From an uncultured Acetobacteraceae bacterium (GTDB lineage Bacteria; Pseudomonadota; Alphaproteobacteria; Acetobacterales; Acetobacteraceae): DNA of 64,000 bases. Position 1 is the stretch's first letter, and each line of letters begins with the position of its first letter. Location: the NCBI GenBank assembly GCA_903918315.1, contig CAIXEA010000016.1, positions 1 through 64,000 of the forward strand. The letters are read 5' to 3'. The position numbers and the translations under genes are program-made. Positions 29,151-37,387 of this stretch are shown here, one piece after another. The notes under the pieces were generated by a model, which ran no database searches, was not told the DNA's origin, and saw nothing but the letters and a program-made list of their open reading frames with translations.

Positions 29151-31580
29151 ATGATCTCGCTTCCCGACCTGCCCGTCACCGATGCGCTCCCCGCGCTGTC
29201 CGCCCTGCTGGAGTCCGGCACCAACGCCGTGTTGGTCGCCCCGCCGGGTGCGGGGAAGACGACGCTGGTGCCGCTCGCGCTCATGGACGCAGCCTGGCGT
29301 GGGGACCAACGCATTCTGATGCTGGAACCGCGCCGCCTCGCCACGCGCGCCGCGGCGACCCGGATGGCGTCCCTGCTGGGCGAACCGGTTGGCCGTACGG
29401 TGGGGTTCCGCACCCGTTTGGACTCCGCGACCTCCGCCGAAACGCGGATTGAAGTCATCACCGAGGGGTTGCTCGTGCGCCGCCTGCAGTCCGATCCCGG
29501 CCTGGACGGGGTGGCGGCGGTGATCCTGGATGAGATTCATGAACGCTCGCTGGAATCTGATCTCGCGCTGGCTTTTTGCCTGGATCTGCAACGGATGCTG
29601 CGGCCGGAGCTTCGGCTTCTGGCGATGTCCGCCACCGCCGACGGTGCGCGTCTCGCACCGTTGATGCAGGCGGAGATCGTCGAAAGCGCCGGCCGGATGT
29701 TCCCCGTCGATGTGCGGCATACGCCGCGTGACATTGCCCTGCCGCGCGACCTGCCGGATGCGCTGGCCCGTGCCGTCCGCGCGGCTTTGGCCGAACATGC
29801 GGGCGATATCCTGGCCTTTCTGCCCGGCATGGCGGAAATCCGCCGCGCCCAGGCAGCTCTGGATGGCTGTGGTGCCCTGGTTCTGCCGCTGCATGGGGAA
29901 CTGCCGCAGGCGGAGCAGGATCGCGCACTCCGCCCCGCCGAGACCCGCCGCGTGGTGCTGGCCACCTCGATCGCGGAGACGTCGTTGACCGTGCCGGGCG
30001 TCAGGATCGTGGTCGATGGCGGCTGGCGGCGGGCGCCGCGCCTTGATCCGGCGACGGGTCTGACACGGTTGGCGACCATGCGCATCTCCCGCGCGGCGGC
30101 GGACCAGCGCGCCGGACGATCCGGGCGGGAAGGGCCGGGCGTGGCGATCCGGCTCTGGTCACCGGCCTTGCATCGCGGCCTTCCGGCCTTCGATCGGCCC
30201 GAAATTCTGGAGGCGGAACTGTCGTCCCTGGTGCTGGACTGCGCCGCCTGGGGCACCCCGCCCCATGATCTGTCGTTTCAGGATCGCCCGCCGGCCGGCG
30301 CCCTGGCGGCCGCGAACGCGCTGCTCACCGAATTGGGCGCGCTCGATGCCGGGGGCCGGATCAGTCCGGCCGGCCAGCGCATGGCAAGCCTGGGGGCGCA
30401 CCCGCGACTGGCGGCGATGATGCTGGCGGCGGCAACGCCCGAAGAGGCCGCCCGTGCGGCCGATATCGCGGCGCTCCTGGAAGAGCGCGACCCCATGCGC
30501 GGGGTGGAGGCTCCGGCCGATATCATGTCCCGGCTGATGGCGATCGAGGATGGGGATCCGATGGCCGATCGGGGCGCGCTCGCGCGCATTCGGCGCGCCG
30601 CCGGGCAGTATCGCCGCCGTATGCGGGTGCAAGGCACGCTCCGTGGCGACGGCGATCCCGGTCGGCTGCTCGCCGCGGCGTTCCCTGATCGGATCGCCCA
30701 GCGGCGGGGGGAGCCCGGTTCGTTCCGCCTGTCCGGAGGCGGCGGCGCGCGGCTGCCGAAAAACGACGACCTCGCCACTGTCAGCCTGCTGGCGGTGGCG
30801 TCGATCGAGATGAAAACCGCCGCCCGCATTCGGCTGGCGGCGAAGCTCGATCCCGATAATCTGCCGCCGGTCCTGGAGGCCCGTGTGACCGAACAGATCG
30901 AACGCGGGTTCGATCCGGTCACCGGCACGGTCCTCGCCCGGCGCCGGCGGCGCCTGGGGGCGCTGATCCTGAGCGATCGAACCGTTGCCGCTGACCCCGC
31001 CGATGTCGCGGCTTCGCTGGCCGATGCGGTGGCGGCGGGCGGCTTGCGCGCCTTGCCCTGGACGGATGCGGCCCGGCAGTTGCAAACCCGGGTCGCCCTG
31101 ATGCGGGGCGTGGACCCTAAAAGCGACTGGCCCGACCTCGGCGATGCCGCTCTCATCGGCGCTGTTCAGGATTGGTTGATGCCGCATCTCAGTGGCATGA
31201 CACGGTTGACGGATCTTGAGCGCCTGGACCTCCTGACCATCCTCCGTGGCAGGCTGAGCTGGGCACAGGCGGATCGGTTGGACAAGGCCTTGCCAACCCA
31301 CCTGACGCTGCCCGGCGGCCGGGCGGCGGTTGATTATAATGAGGCGGTGCCCCTGGCCAGCGCGCGGGCGCAGGCATTTTACGGCCTGAAGACCACGCCC
31401 ACATTGGCGGGGGGGGCCATTCCCCTGCGGCTCGCTTTGTTGTCGCCAGCCATGCGTCCGATCGCGGTCACCGCCGACCTGGCCGGGTTCTGGAAAGGCG
31501 CCTGGGCGGATGCACGTCGGGATATGCGCGGGCGGTACCCCAGGCACCGCTGGCCCGAGGATGGTGGTAATCCTGATTGA
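29151..31580 (+). CDS. hrpB: ATP-dependent helicase HrpB
   Basis: APPGAGKTTLVPLALMD, DEIHERSLESDLAL, LAMSATADGARL, QRAGRSGREGPG; 809 aa. Confidence 0.93.
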   Translation: MISLPDLPVTDALPALSALLESGTNAVLVAPPGAGKTTLVPLALMDAAWRGDQRILMLEPRRLATRAAATRMASLLGEPVGRTVGFRTRLDSATSAETRIEVITEGLLVRRLQSDPGLDGVAAVILDEIHERSLESDLALAFCLDLQRMLRPELRLLAMSATADGARLAPLMQAEIVESAGRMFPVDVRHTPRDIALPRDLPDALARAVRAALAEHAGDILAFLPGMAEIRRAQAALDGCGALVLPLHGELPQAEQDRALRPAETRRVVLATSIAETSLTVPGVRIVVDGGWRRAPRLDPATGLTRLATMRISRAAADQRAGRSGREGPGVAIRLWSPALHRGLPAFDRPEILEAELSSLVLDCAAWGTPPHDLSFQDRPPAGALAAANALLTELGALDAGGRISPAGQRMASLGAHPRLAAMMLAAATPEEAARAADIAALLEERDPMRGVEAPADIMSRLMAIEDGDPMADRGALARIRRAAGQYRRRMRVQGTLRGDGDPGRLLAAAFPDRIAQRRGEPGSFRLSGGGGARLPKNDDLATVSLLAVASIEMKTAARIRLAAKLDPDNLPPVLEARVTEQIERGFDPVTGTVLARRRRRLGALILSDRTVAADPADVAASLADAVAAGGLRALPWTDAARQLQTRVALMRGVDPKSDWPDLGDAALIGAVQDWLMPHLSGMTRLTDLERLDLLTILRGRLSWAQADRLDKALPTHLTLPGGRAAVDYNEAVPLASARAQAFYGLKTTPTLAGGAIPLRLALLSPAMRPIAVTADLAGFWKGAWADARRDMRGRYPRHRWPEDGGNPD

Positions 31581-31713
31581 TCAGAGGTGGCTGATGTTCC
31601 GGGGCTCCCCCAGGCCAACAAATGATGGACACGGTGTCGCGCGGCTTGCGAGGTTCGCGGCCGCACCCCATGTTCCCGCCGCCTGCAACCCATCGGGATA
31701 GTCCAACGCCTCC

Positions 31714-32793
31714 ATGAACAGGACCCAATCCGTTATCCCCTGGCACCTGCGCGCCAGCGTTCTCGCGTTCGTGCTTTTGCTCTGCGTCTGTGGGCAAATG
31801 CCGCAAGCCGCTGCCCGTGGCGCCCCGGACAGTTTTGCCCCGCTGGTCAAAAAAGTGCTCCCGGCGGTGGTGAATATCGCCGTGACGGAAACTGTCTCCA
31901 ACGGCGATGTGTTCGGCGATATGCCGGCCGAATTACGCGATACCCCGCTCGGCCGTGAATTTCGGCGCAAATTTGGGCGCCGGCAGCAGCAGGTCACGGG
32001 CAATGGTTCAGGGTTCATCATTGATCCCTCCGGCATTATCGTGACCAACAACCACGTCGTTGGGCGGGCGGATTCGATCATCGTTTCGTTGACTGATGGT
32101 CGCCAGCTGCCGGCCACTCTGCTGGGCCGGGATGAACTGACGGACCTGGCGGTCATCAAGGTGAACGCAAACGGCCCGCTGCCTTCGGTCAGTTGGGGCG
32201 ATTCGCGGAAGATGGAAGTCGGTGACTGGATTATCGCTGCCGGGAACCCATTTGGTCTCAGCGGGTCCGTCAGTGCCGGGATCATCTCGGCCGAGGGTCG
32301 CGATCTGGGCTCGGGGCCGTTCGATAATTTTCTGCAGATCGATGCCCCCATCAATCCTGGCAATTCGGGCGGGCCGGTTTTCAACATGGACGGTCAGGTG
32401 ATTGGCGTCACCTCAACCATTGTCTCGCCAACCGGTGCGTCGGTGGGGATTGGGTTTGCCATTCCCAGTGACACGGTCAATCCGATCGTGGCCAAGCTCG
32501 CCGCGCACGGACAGGTGGAGCGTGGGTGGCTCGGTGTCTCCGTCACTGAGACAACCGATGGTCTGGTGATCGATCAGCTGGATCGCAATGGCCCGGCGGC
32601 CCGTGCCGGGGCCAAAATTGGCGATCTGGTGCTTGCCATCAACGGTGAAAAGGTGGACTCCACCAACGGCCTGATCCGCTCGGTGGCCGTTGTGACCCCC
32701 GGCAATATGGCCCGCGTCACCTTGCGCCGCGGTGGGCGGGAGGCTGAGATACCCATCACCATCGGTCGCAGACCTGCCGACGACGCCGACTAA
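31714..32793 (+). CDS. DegP/DegQ-like periplasmic serine protease with one PDZ domain
   Basis: TNNHVVG, DLAVIKV, NPGNSGGPVFN catalytic triad motifs; single C-terminal PDZ. Confidence 0.92.
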   Translation: MNRTQSVIPWHLRASVLAFVLLLCVCGQMPQAAARGAPDSFAPLVKKVLPAVVNIAVTETVSNGDVFGDMPAELRDTPLGREFRRKFGRRQQQVTGNGSGFIIDPSGIIVTNNHVVGRADSIIVSLTDGRQLPATLLGRDELTDLAVIKVNANGPLPSVSWGDSRKMEVGDWIIAAGNPFGLSGSVSAGIISAEGRDLGSGPFDNFLQIDAPINPGNSGGPVFNMDGQVIGVTSTIVSPTGASVGIGFAIPSDTVNPIVAKLAAHGQVERGWLGVSVTETTDGLVIDQLDRNGPAARAGAKIGDLVLAINGEKVDSTNGLIRSVAVVTPGNMARVTLRRGGREAEIPITIGRRPADDAD

Positions 32794-32807
32794 CGAAAGG
32801 GTTTCAG

Positions 32808-33491
32808 ATGCGCATTTTGGTGGTCGAGGACGACAAGGACGTCGCCGGTTTCGTTGTTCGGGGCCTCAAGGAAGTCGGCCATGTGGTCGAACATGCCGAT
32901 AATGGCCGCGATGGGCTGTTCATGGCCGTCAGTGAGGTGTTCGACGCCATCGTGCTCGACCGTATGTTGCCGGGCGGAATCGACGGCCTGAAAATCCTGG
33001 AAACTCTGCGCGGCCAGAAAAATGCCACCCCGGTGCTGATCCTGTCAGCGCTGGCTGATGTGAATGAGCGGGTGAAGGGTCTGAAGGCCGGTGGTGATGA
33101 CTATCTGACCAAACCCTTCGCTTTCGCTGAATTGCTGGCCCGGGTCGAGGCCCTCGCACGCCGCGGTAAGACGGAGGGCCCGGCGACCAAGTTGGTGGTC
33201 GAAGACCTGGAGATGGATTTGCTGTCCCGTCAGGTCAGGCGCGCTGGCAAGAAGATCGACCTGCAGCCACGCGAATTCCGGCTTTTGGAGTATTTGATGC
33301 GCCATGCCGGTCAGGTCGTGACGCGCACCATGCTGCTGGAAGGCGTGTGGGATTACCATTTCGACCCGCAGACCAATGTCATCGACGTGCATGTCTCCCG
33401 TTTGCGGCAGAAGGTGGACAAGCCCTTTCCCGTGGCCTTGATTCAAACGGTGCGCAACGCCGGCTATATCCTGCGGGCGGAACCCATTTAG
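32808..33491 (+). CDS. OmpR-family response regulator
   Basis: MRILVVEDDKDVAGFVVRGL; DAIVLDRMLPGGIDGL; C-terminal winged helix. Confidence 0.92.
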   Translation: MRILVVEDDKDVAGFVVRGLKEVGHVVEHADNGRDGLFMAVSEVFDAIVLDRMLPGGIDGLKILETLRGQKNATPVLILSALADVNERVKGLKAGGDDYLTKPFAFAELLARVEALARRGKTEGPATKLVVEDLEMDLLSRQVRRAGKKIDLQPREFRLLEYLMRHAGQVVTRTMLLEGVWDYHFDPQTNVIDVHVSRLRQKVDKPFPVALIQTVRNAGYILRAEPI

Positions 33492-33504
33492 GCATGCGCG
33501 CCGT

Positions 33505-34908
33505 GTGGCAGCGCCATTGAGCGCGGGTTCGCGATTTTCGCTGGTCCGCTCCGCCGGCGTCCGTTTCGCCGCTGTCTATGCGGCGTTGCTGGCCGCCAGC
33601 GCGGCGGCGTTGGCCCTGTTTCTGTGGTGGTCCACCGCGGGATTGCTGGATCGCCAGACCGAGGCCGCCATCCGAGCCGATGCCCAGGGCCTTTCGGAGC
33701 GTCTCGCCGATAGCGGCATTCGCGGCCTCGTTGCCACCATAGCCGATCGGCTGGCCGGCAATGTTGACGATGACGCGATCTACCTGCTGGTTGATCCCGC
33801 GTATAAGCGCATCGCCGGCAATCTGGACCACTGGCCGCAAACCGTGGTGCAGCTCGGTGCCTTCTACGAGCTGCCCATGCACCGCGCGGGGATGCAATCC
33901 CTGGCACAGGTTCAGGCCTATATCCTGCCGGGCGGCTTCCATCTCCTGATCGGGCGCGATGTGGAAGTGCGATCGCAACTGCGCCACTTGCTCACCGATG
34001 CCTTGCTCTGGGCATTGCTGATCGTCTTCGCCATGGCTTCCATTGGTGCGATCCTGGTGCGCAGCCTGTTTCGCAACACCCTCGCCCGGGTTTCGGCCAC
34101 CGCCGGGGCCATCGCAGCGGGGGATTTTACCCAGCGGGTCCAGATCACCGGACGCGGCGATGAGTTCGACCAACTCGCCGAAGTCCTCAACGACATGCTC
34201 GATCGTATTGGCCGCCTCATGGAGGGGGTGCGCCAGGTCTCGAACGCGATCGCGCATGACCTGCGCACGCCCATCACGCGGGCGCGGACCCGGCTGGAGG
34301 ATGCCAGCCTCCATGCGGGAACGGTCCCGGAGTTGCGTGCGGCGATCGATCGCGCGACCGGCGATCTGGATGGGATCGTCGCGGTCTTTCAGGCCTTGCT
34401 CAGGATCGCGGAAATTGAGGCCGGGTCGCGCCGGGCGTCCTTCGCGCGCGTCGATATCGTGCCCTCGCTGGCCGGGGTCGCGGAGTTGTACGAAGCCGTC
34501 GCGGAGGATCGGGGCGTGACGCTGTCGGCTGATCTGCCGGACCACCTGATCGTGTTTGGCGATGCCGCGTTGATCCAGCAGGCGGTCGCGAACCTGGTCG
34601 ATAACGCGGTGAAATTCTCCCCCCTCGGTGGTACGGCGACGGTGTCCGCCCAGGCGCGGCCGCAAGGGGTGGAGATCGTGGTCACCGACCGGGGACCGGG
34701 TATCCCGACCGAGGAGCGGCCCAAGGCGCCGCAGCGCTTTTATCGCGGGGAGTCCGCGCGTCACACGCCCGGCTCCGGGCTTGGCCTGTCGTTGGTGCAG
34801 GCGGTCGCACAATTGCATGGCGGCACGCTGGTGCTCGAAGATGCGGCCCCCGGCTTGCGCGCGGTTCTGACCGTGCCGGTCGTGGAGCAGGGAGCCAAAC
34901 ATGCCTAA
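33505..34908 (+). CDS. Sensor histidine kinase with HAMP domain
   Basis: H-box SNAIAHDLRTPITRARTRLE; NLVDNAVKFSP; DRGPGIP; GSGLGLSLV. Confidence 0.9.
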   Translation: MAAPLSAGSRFSLVRSAGVRFAAVYAALLAASAAALALFLWWSTAGLLDRQTEAAIRADAQGLSERLADSGIRGLVATIADRLAGNVDDDAIYLLVDPAYKRIAGNLDHWPQTVVQLGAFYELPMHRAGMQSLAQVQAYILPGGFHLLIGRDVEVRSQLRHLLTDALLWALLIVFAMASIGAILVRSLFRNTLARVSATAGAIAAGDFTQRVQITGRGDEFDQLAEVLNDMLDRIGRLMEGVRQVSNAIAHDLRTPITRARTRLEDASLHAGTVPELRAAIDRATGDLDGIVAVFQALLRIAEIEAGSRRASFARVDIVPSLAGVAELYEAVAEDRGVTLSADLPDHLIVFGDAALIQQAVANLVDNAVKFSPLGGTATVSAQARPQGVEIVVTDRGPGIPTEERPKAPQRFYRGESARHTPGSGLGLSLVQAVAQLHGGTLVLEDAAPGLRAVLTVPVVEQGAKHA

Positions 34909-34965
34909 CTCACTTGTCACGTACCGACCATGGGCAGGCGAGCCAACTCGCGTCAGAATAGCCTG

Positions 34966-35256
34966 ATGAAGTCGATGTTCCGCACCTGGCCCATTCTTGC
35001 CGCCGCCCTTTGGGTGGGTGTGGCGAATGCCGCGGACACCATGCTCGAAGTCACCAGCGACACGGCGGTTTATTGCGGCGAACTGCATGAGCGGGTCGAG
35101 ACGATGATGCGGGCCCCGTCCCGCAGTCCGACGCAGGAAGTCGTCCAACTGGCGACGGAGGGGCAGCGTATGTGCGACCAGGGCCTTGCGCGCGGGGGCA
35201 TCCTGAGGCTGCGCCGGGCCTTGTCGATCATGATGCGTCCGGGGGAAGAGCCCTGA
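34966..35256 (+). CDS. Small secreted protein of unknown function
   Basis: Signal peptide MKSMFRTWPILAAALWVGVANA; two Cys in mature region; follows the HK gene. Confidence 0.6.
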   Translation: MKSMFRTWPILAAALWVGVANAADTMLEVTSDTAVYCGELHERVETMMRAPSRSPTQEVVQLATEGQRMCDQGLARGGILRLRRALSIMMRPGEEP

Positions 35257-35280
35257 ACAGGCCGCGTCCCCGCCGGACCT

Positions 35281-35303
35281 ATTGATAGATATTTTCTATC
35301 AAT
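35281..35303. promoter_or_regulatory. Perfect 9-bp inverted repeat (ATTGATAGA-N5-TCTATCAAT), LysR-type operator candidate
   Basis: Direct reading; contains ATAG-N7-CTAT; 108 bp upstream of the fdsG start. Confidence 0.65.
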
Positions 35304-35411
35304 GGATGGGCTGGCTTTCTTGCATTTTTCCCAACCGAGCGGCCAGACTGCGATCATCGAAGCACCATCGCTGGTCCCGAACCGGATGTTGGCTGCTATC
35401 AGGAGGATCGA

Positions 35412-35882
35412 TTGCCCGTCTTCGAGTCATTTAACGCCGACCGCGCGGCTGATATCATCGCTGCTCATGCGGGACGGGAAGGCGCGAGTCTGCCGATTTT
35501 GCACGCGTTGCAGCATGCCTTCGGCTGTGTCCCCTCGGATGCCGTGCCGCTTGTGGCCAAGGCTCTGAACCTTAGCCGGGCCGAAGTGCATGGCATCGTG
35601 ACTTTCTATCACGAATTCCGCCGGACCCCGCCTGGCAAGCATGTCTTGCAACTATGCCGTGCGGAAGCCTGCCAGGCGCTGGGAGCCGATCGGCTGGCGG
35701 AGGCGGTGCGTACGCGCTTGGGTGTGGATTGGCATGGGACAACCGAAGACGGTGACGTGACGCTCGAGCCGGTGTTTTGCCTGGGCCTGTGTTCGGTCGG
35801 TCCGGCTGCCCTGCTGGACGGTACGCCGCTCGCCCGGCTGAACGCGGACAAAATCGTGACAGCGCTGGAGTCCGCGGCGTGA
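35412..35882 (+). CDS. fdsG: NAD-dependent formate dehydrogenase gamma subunit (2Fe-2S, NuoE-like)
   Basis: AGGAGG followed by TTG start; HALQHAFGCVPSDAVPLVAKALNLSRAEVHGIVTFYHEF; VFCLGLCSVGPA. Confidence 0.9.
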   Translation: MPVFESFNADRAADIIAAHAGREGASLPILHALQHAFGCVPSDAVPLVAKALNLSRAEVHGIVTFYHEFRRTPPGKHVLQLCRAEACQALGADRLAEAVRTRLGVDWHGTTEDGDVTLEPVFCLGLCSVGPAALLDGTPLARLNADKIVTALESAA

Positions 35883-37387
35883 CCCGCGTCTTCATCGCCC
35901 GCGATGCCGCCGCTTTGGCGCTCGGCGCGGACGCGGTGGCGGCCGCCTTGGCTCCGCATGCGACGGTGGTGCGCACGGGGTCGCGCGGCATGCACTGGCT
36001 GGAACCGCTGGTGGAAGTTGAGACCCCGGCCGGGCGCATCGCCTATGGTCCGGTGGACGTGGCCGATGTGCCAGGATTGCTCGCCGCGGGGATGCTGACG
36101 GGCGGCGCGCATGCGCTGTGCCTGGGCGTGACTGAGGCTATCCCTTTCCTGGCGCGCCAGACCCGCCTGACCTTCGCCCGCTGCGGCGTCGTGGACCCGT
36201 TGTCACTGGACGACTACCGCGCCCATGGTGGCTTTATCGGCCTGCAAAAAGCCATCGAGGCCGGTGCCGCCGCGACCATCGACACCGTGCTGAAATCCGG
36301 CTTGCGCGGCCGCGGCGGCGCCGGCTTTCCCACGGGCATCAAGTGGAAAACCACGGCGGACGCCGAGGGCGATCGCAAATACATCGTCTGCAACGCCGAT
36401 GAGGGCGACTCCGGCACCTTCGCCGATCGCATGCTGATGGAAGGCGATCCGTTCAGCCTGATCGAAGGCATGGCGATCGCCGGCCTCTCGACCGGGGCGA
36501 CGAAGGGTTATGTCTACACCCGCTCCGAATACCCGCACGCCATCGCGACGTTTGACGCGGCGCTGGCGGTGGCGCGGGCGGCCGGCATGCTCGGCCCAGA
36601 TGTCTTCGGCTCCGGCCAAACCTTCGACATCGAACAGCGTGTCGGCGCCGGCGCCTATGTTTGTGGGGAGGAGACAGCGCTGCTGGAAAGCCTGGAAGGC
36701 AAACGCGGCCAGGTCCGCGCCAAGCCGCCGCTGCCGGCGCATAAGGGCCTGTTCGGCTGCCCCACGGTGGTCAACAACGTGATCACCTTGGCAACCGTGC
36801 CCTGCATCCTGCGCGATGGGCCCGAGGCCTATCAGGCTATCGGCATGGGCCGCTCGCGTGGCACGATGCCGATCCAACTGGCGGGCAATGTCAGGTTTGG
36901 CGGGCTGTTCGAGGCGGGGTTCGGGGTCAGCCTGGGCGATCTGGTGAACGATATCGGCGGCGGCACGCTGTCCGGCCGCCCGGTGCGCGCGGTGCAGGTG
37001 GGTGGGCCGTTGGGCGCCTATTTCCCGCCATTCCTGTTCGACACCCCGTTCGACTACGAAGCCTTCGCCGCCCGCGACGGGCTTATCGGCCATGGCGGCA
37101 TCGTGGTGTTCGACGACACCGTCGATCTGGCGAAACAGGCCCGCTTTGCCATGGAGTTCTGCGCAGCGGAATCCTGCGGCAAATGCACCCCCTGCCGCAT
37201 CGGCTCGACCCGCGGGATGGAGACGATGGATAAGATCACCGCCGGCACCGCGGTGGCGGCCAATACCGCGCTGCTGCGCGACCTCTGCCACACCATGAAA
37301 TTCGGCTCGTTGTGCGCGCTGGGCGGGTTCATCCCGTATCCCGTGTTGAGCGCGCTCGATCATTTCCCCGAGGATTTCCGGCCATGA
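35879..37387 (+). CDS. fdsB: NAD-dependent formate dehydrogenase beta subunit (NuoF-like)
   Basis: LRGRGGAGFPTGIKWK, CNADEGDSGTFADRMLMEGDP, GAYVCGEETALLESLEGKRG, ESCGKCTPCRIGSTRG. Confidence 0.92.
   Translation: MTRVFIARDAAALALGADAVAAALAPHATVVRTGSRGMHWLEPLVEVETPAGRIAYGPVDVADVPGLLAAGMLTGGAHALCLGVTEAIPFLARQTRLTFARCGVVDPLSLDDYRAHGGFIGLQKAIEAGAAATIDTVLKSGLRGRGGAGFPTGIKWKTTADAEGDRKYIVCNADEGDSGTFADRMLMEGDPFSLIEGMAIAGLSTGATKGYVYTRSEYPHAIATFDAALAVARAAGMLGPDVFGSGQTFDIEQRVGAGAYVCGEETALLESLEGKRGQVRAKPPLPAHKGLFGCPTVVNNVITLATVPCILRDGPEAYQAIGMGRSRGTMPIQLAGNVRFGGLFEAGFGVSLGDLVNDIGGGTLSGRPVRAVQVGGPLGAYFPPFLFDTPFDYEAFAARDGLIGHGGIVVFDDTVDLAKQARFAMEFCAAESCGKCTPCRIGSTRGMETMDKITAGTAVAANTALLRDLCHTMKFGSLCALGGFIPYPVLSALDHFPEDFRP

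Noticed and set aside
30159-31547. 462-aa minus-strand ORF opposite hrpB
   Set aside because: Antisense to conserved helicase; low-complexity shadow translation.
33379-35148. 589-aa minus-strand ORF opposite the sensor kinase
   Set aside because: Shadow ORF over a well-conserved kinase; no recognisable domain in its translation.
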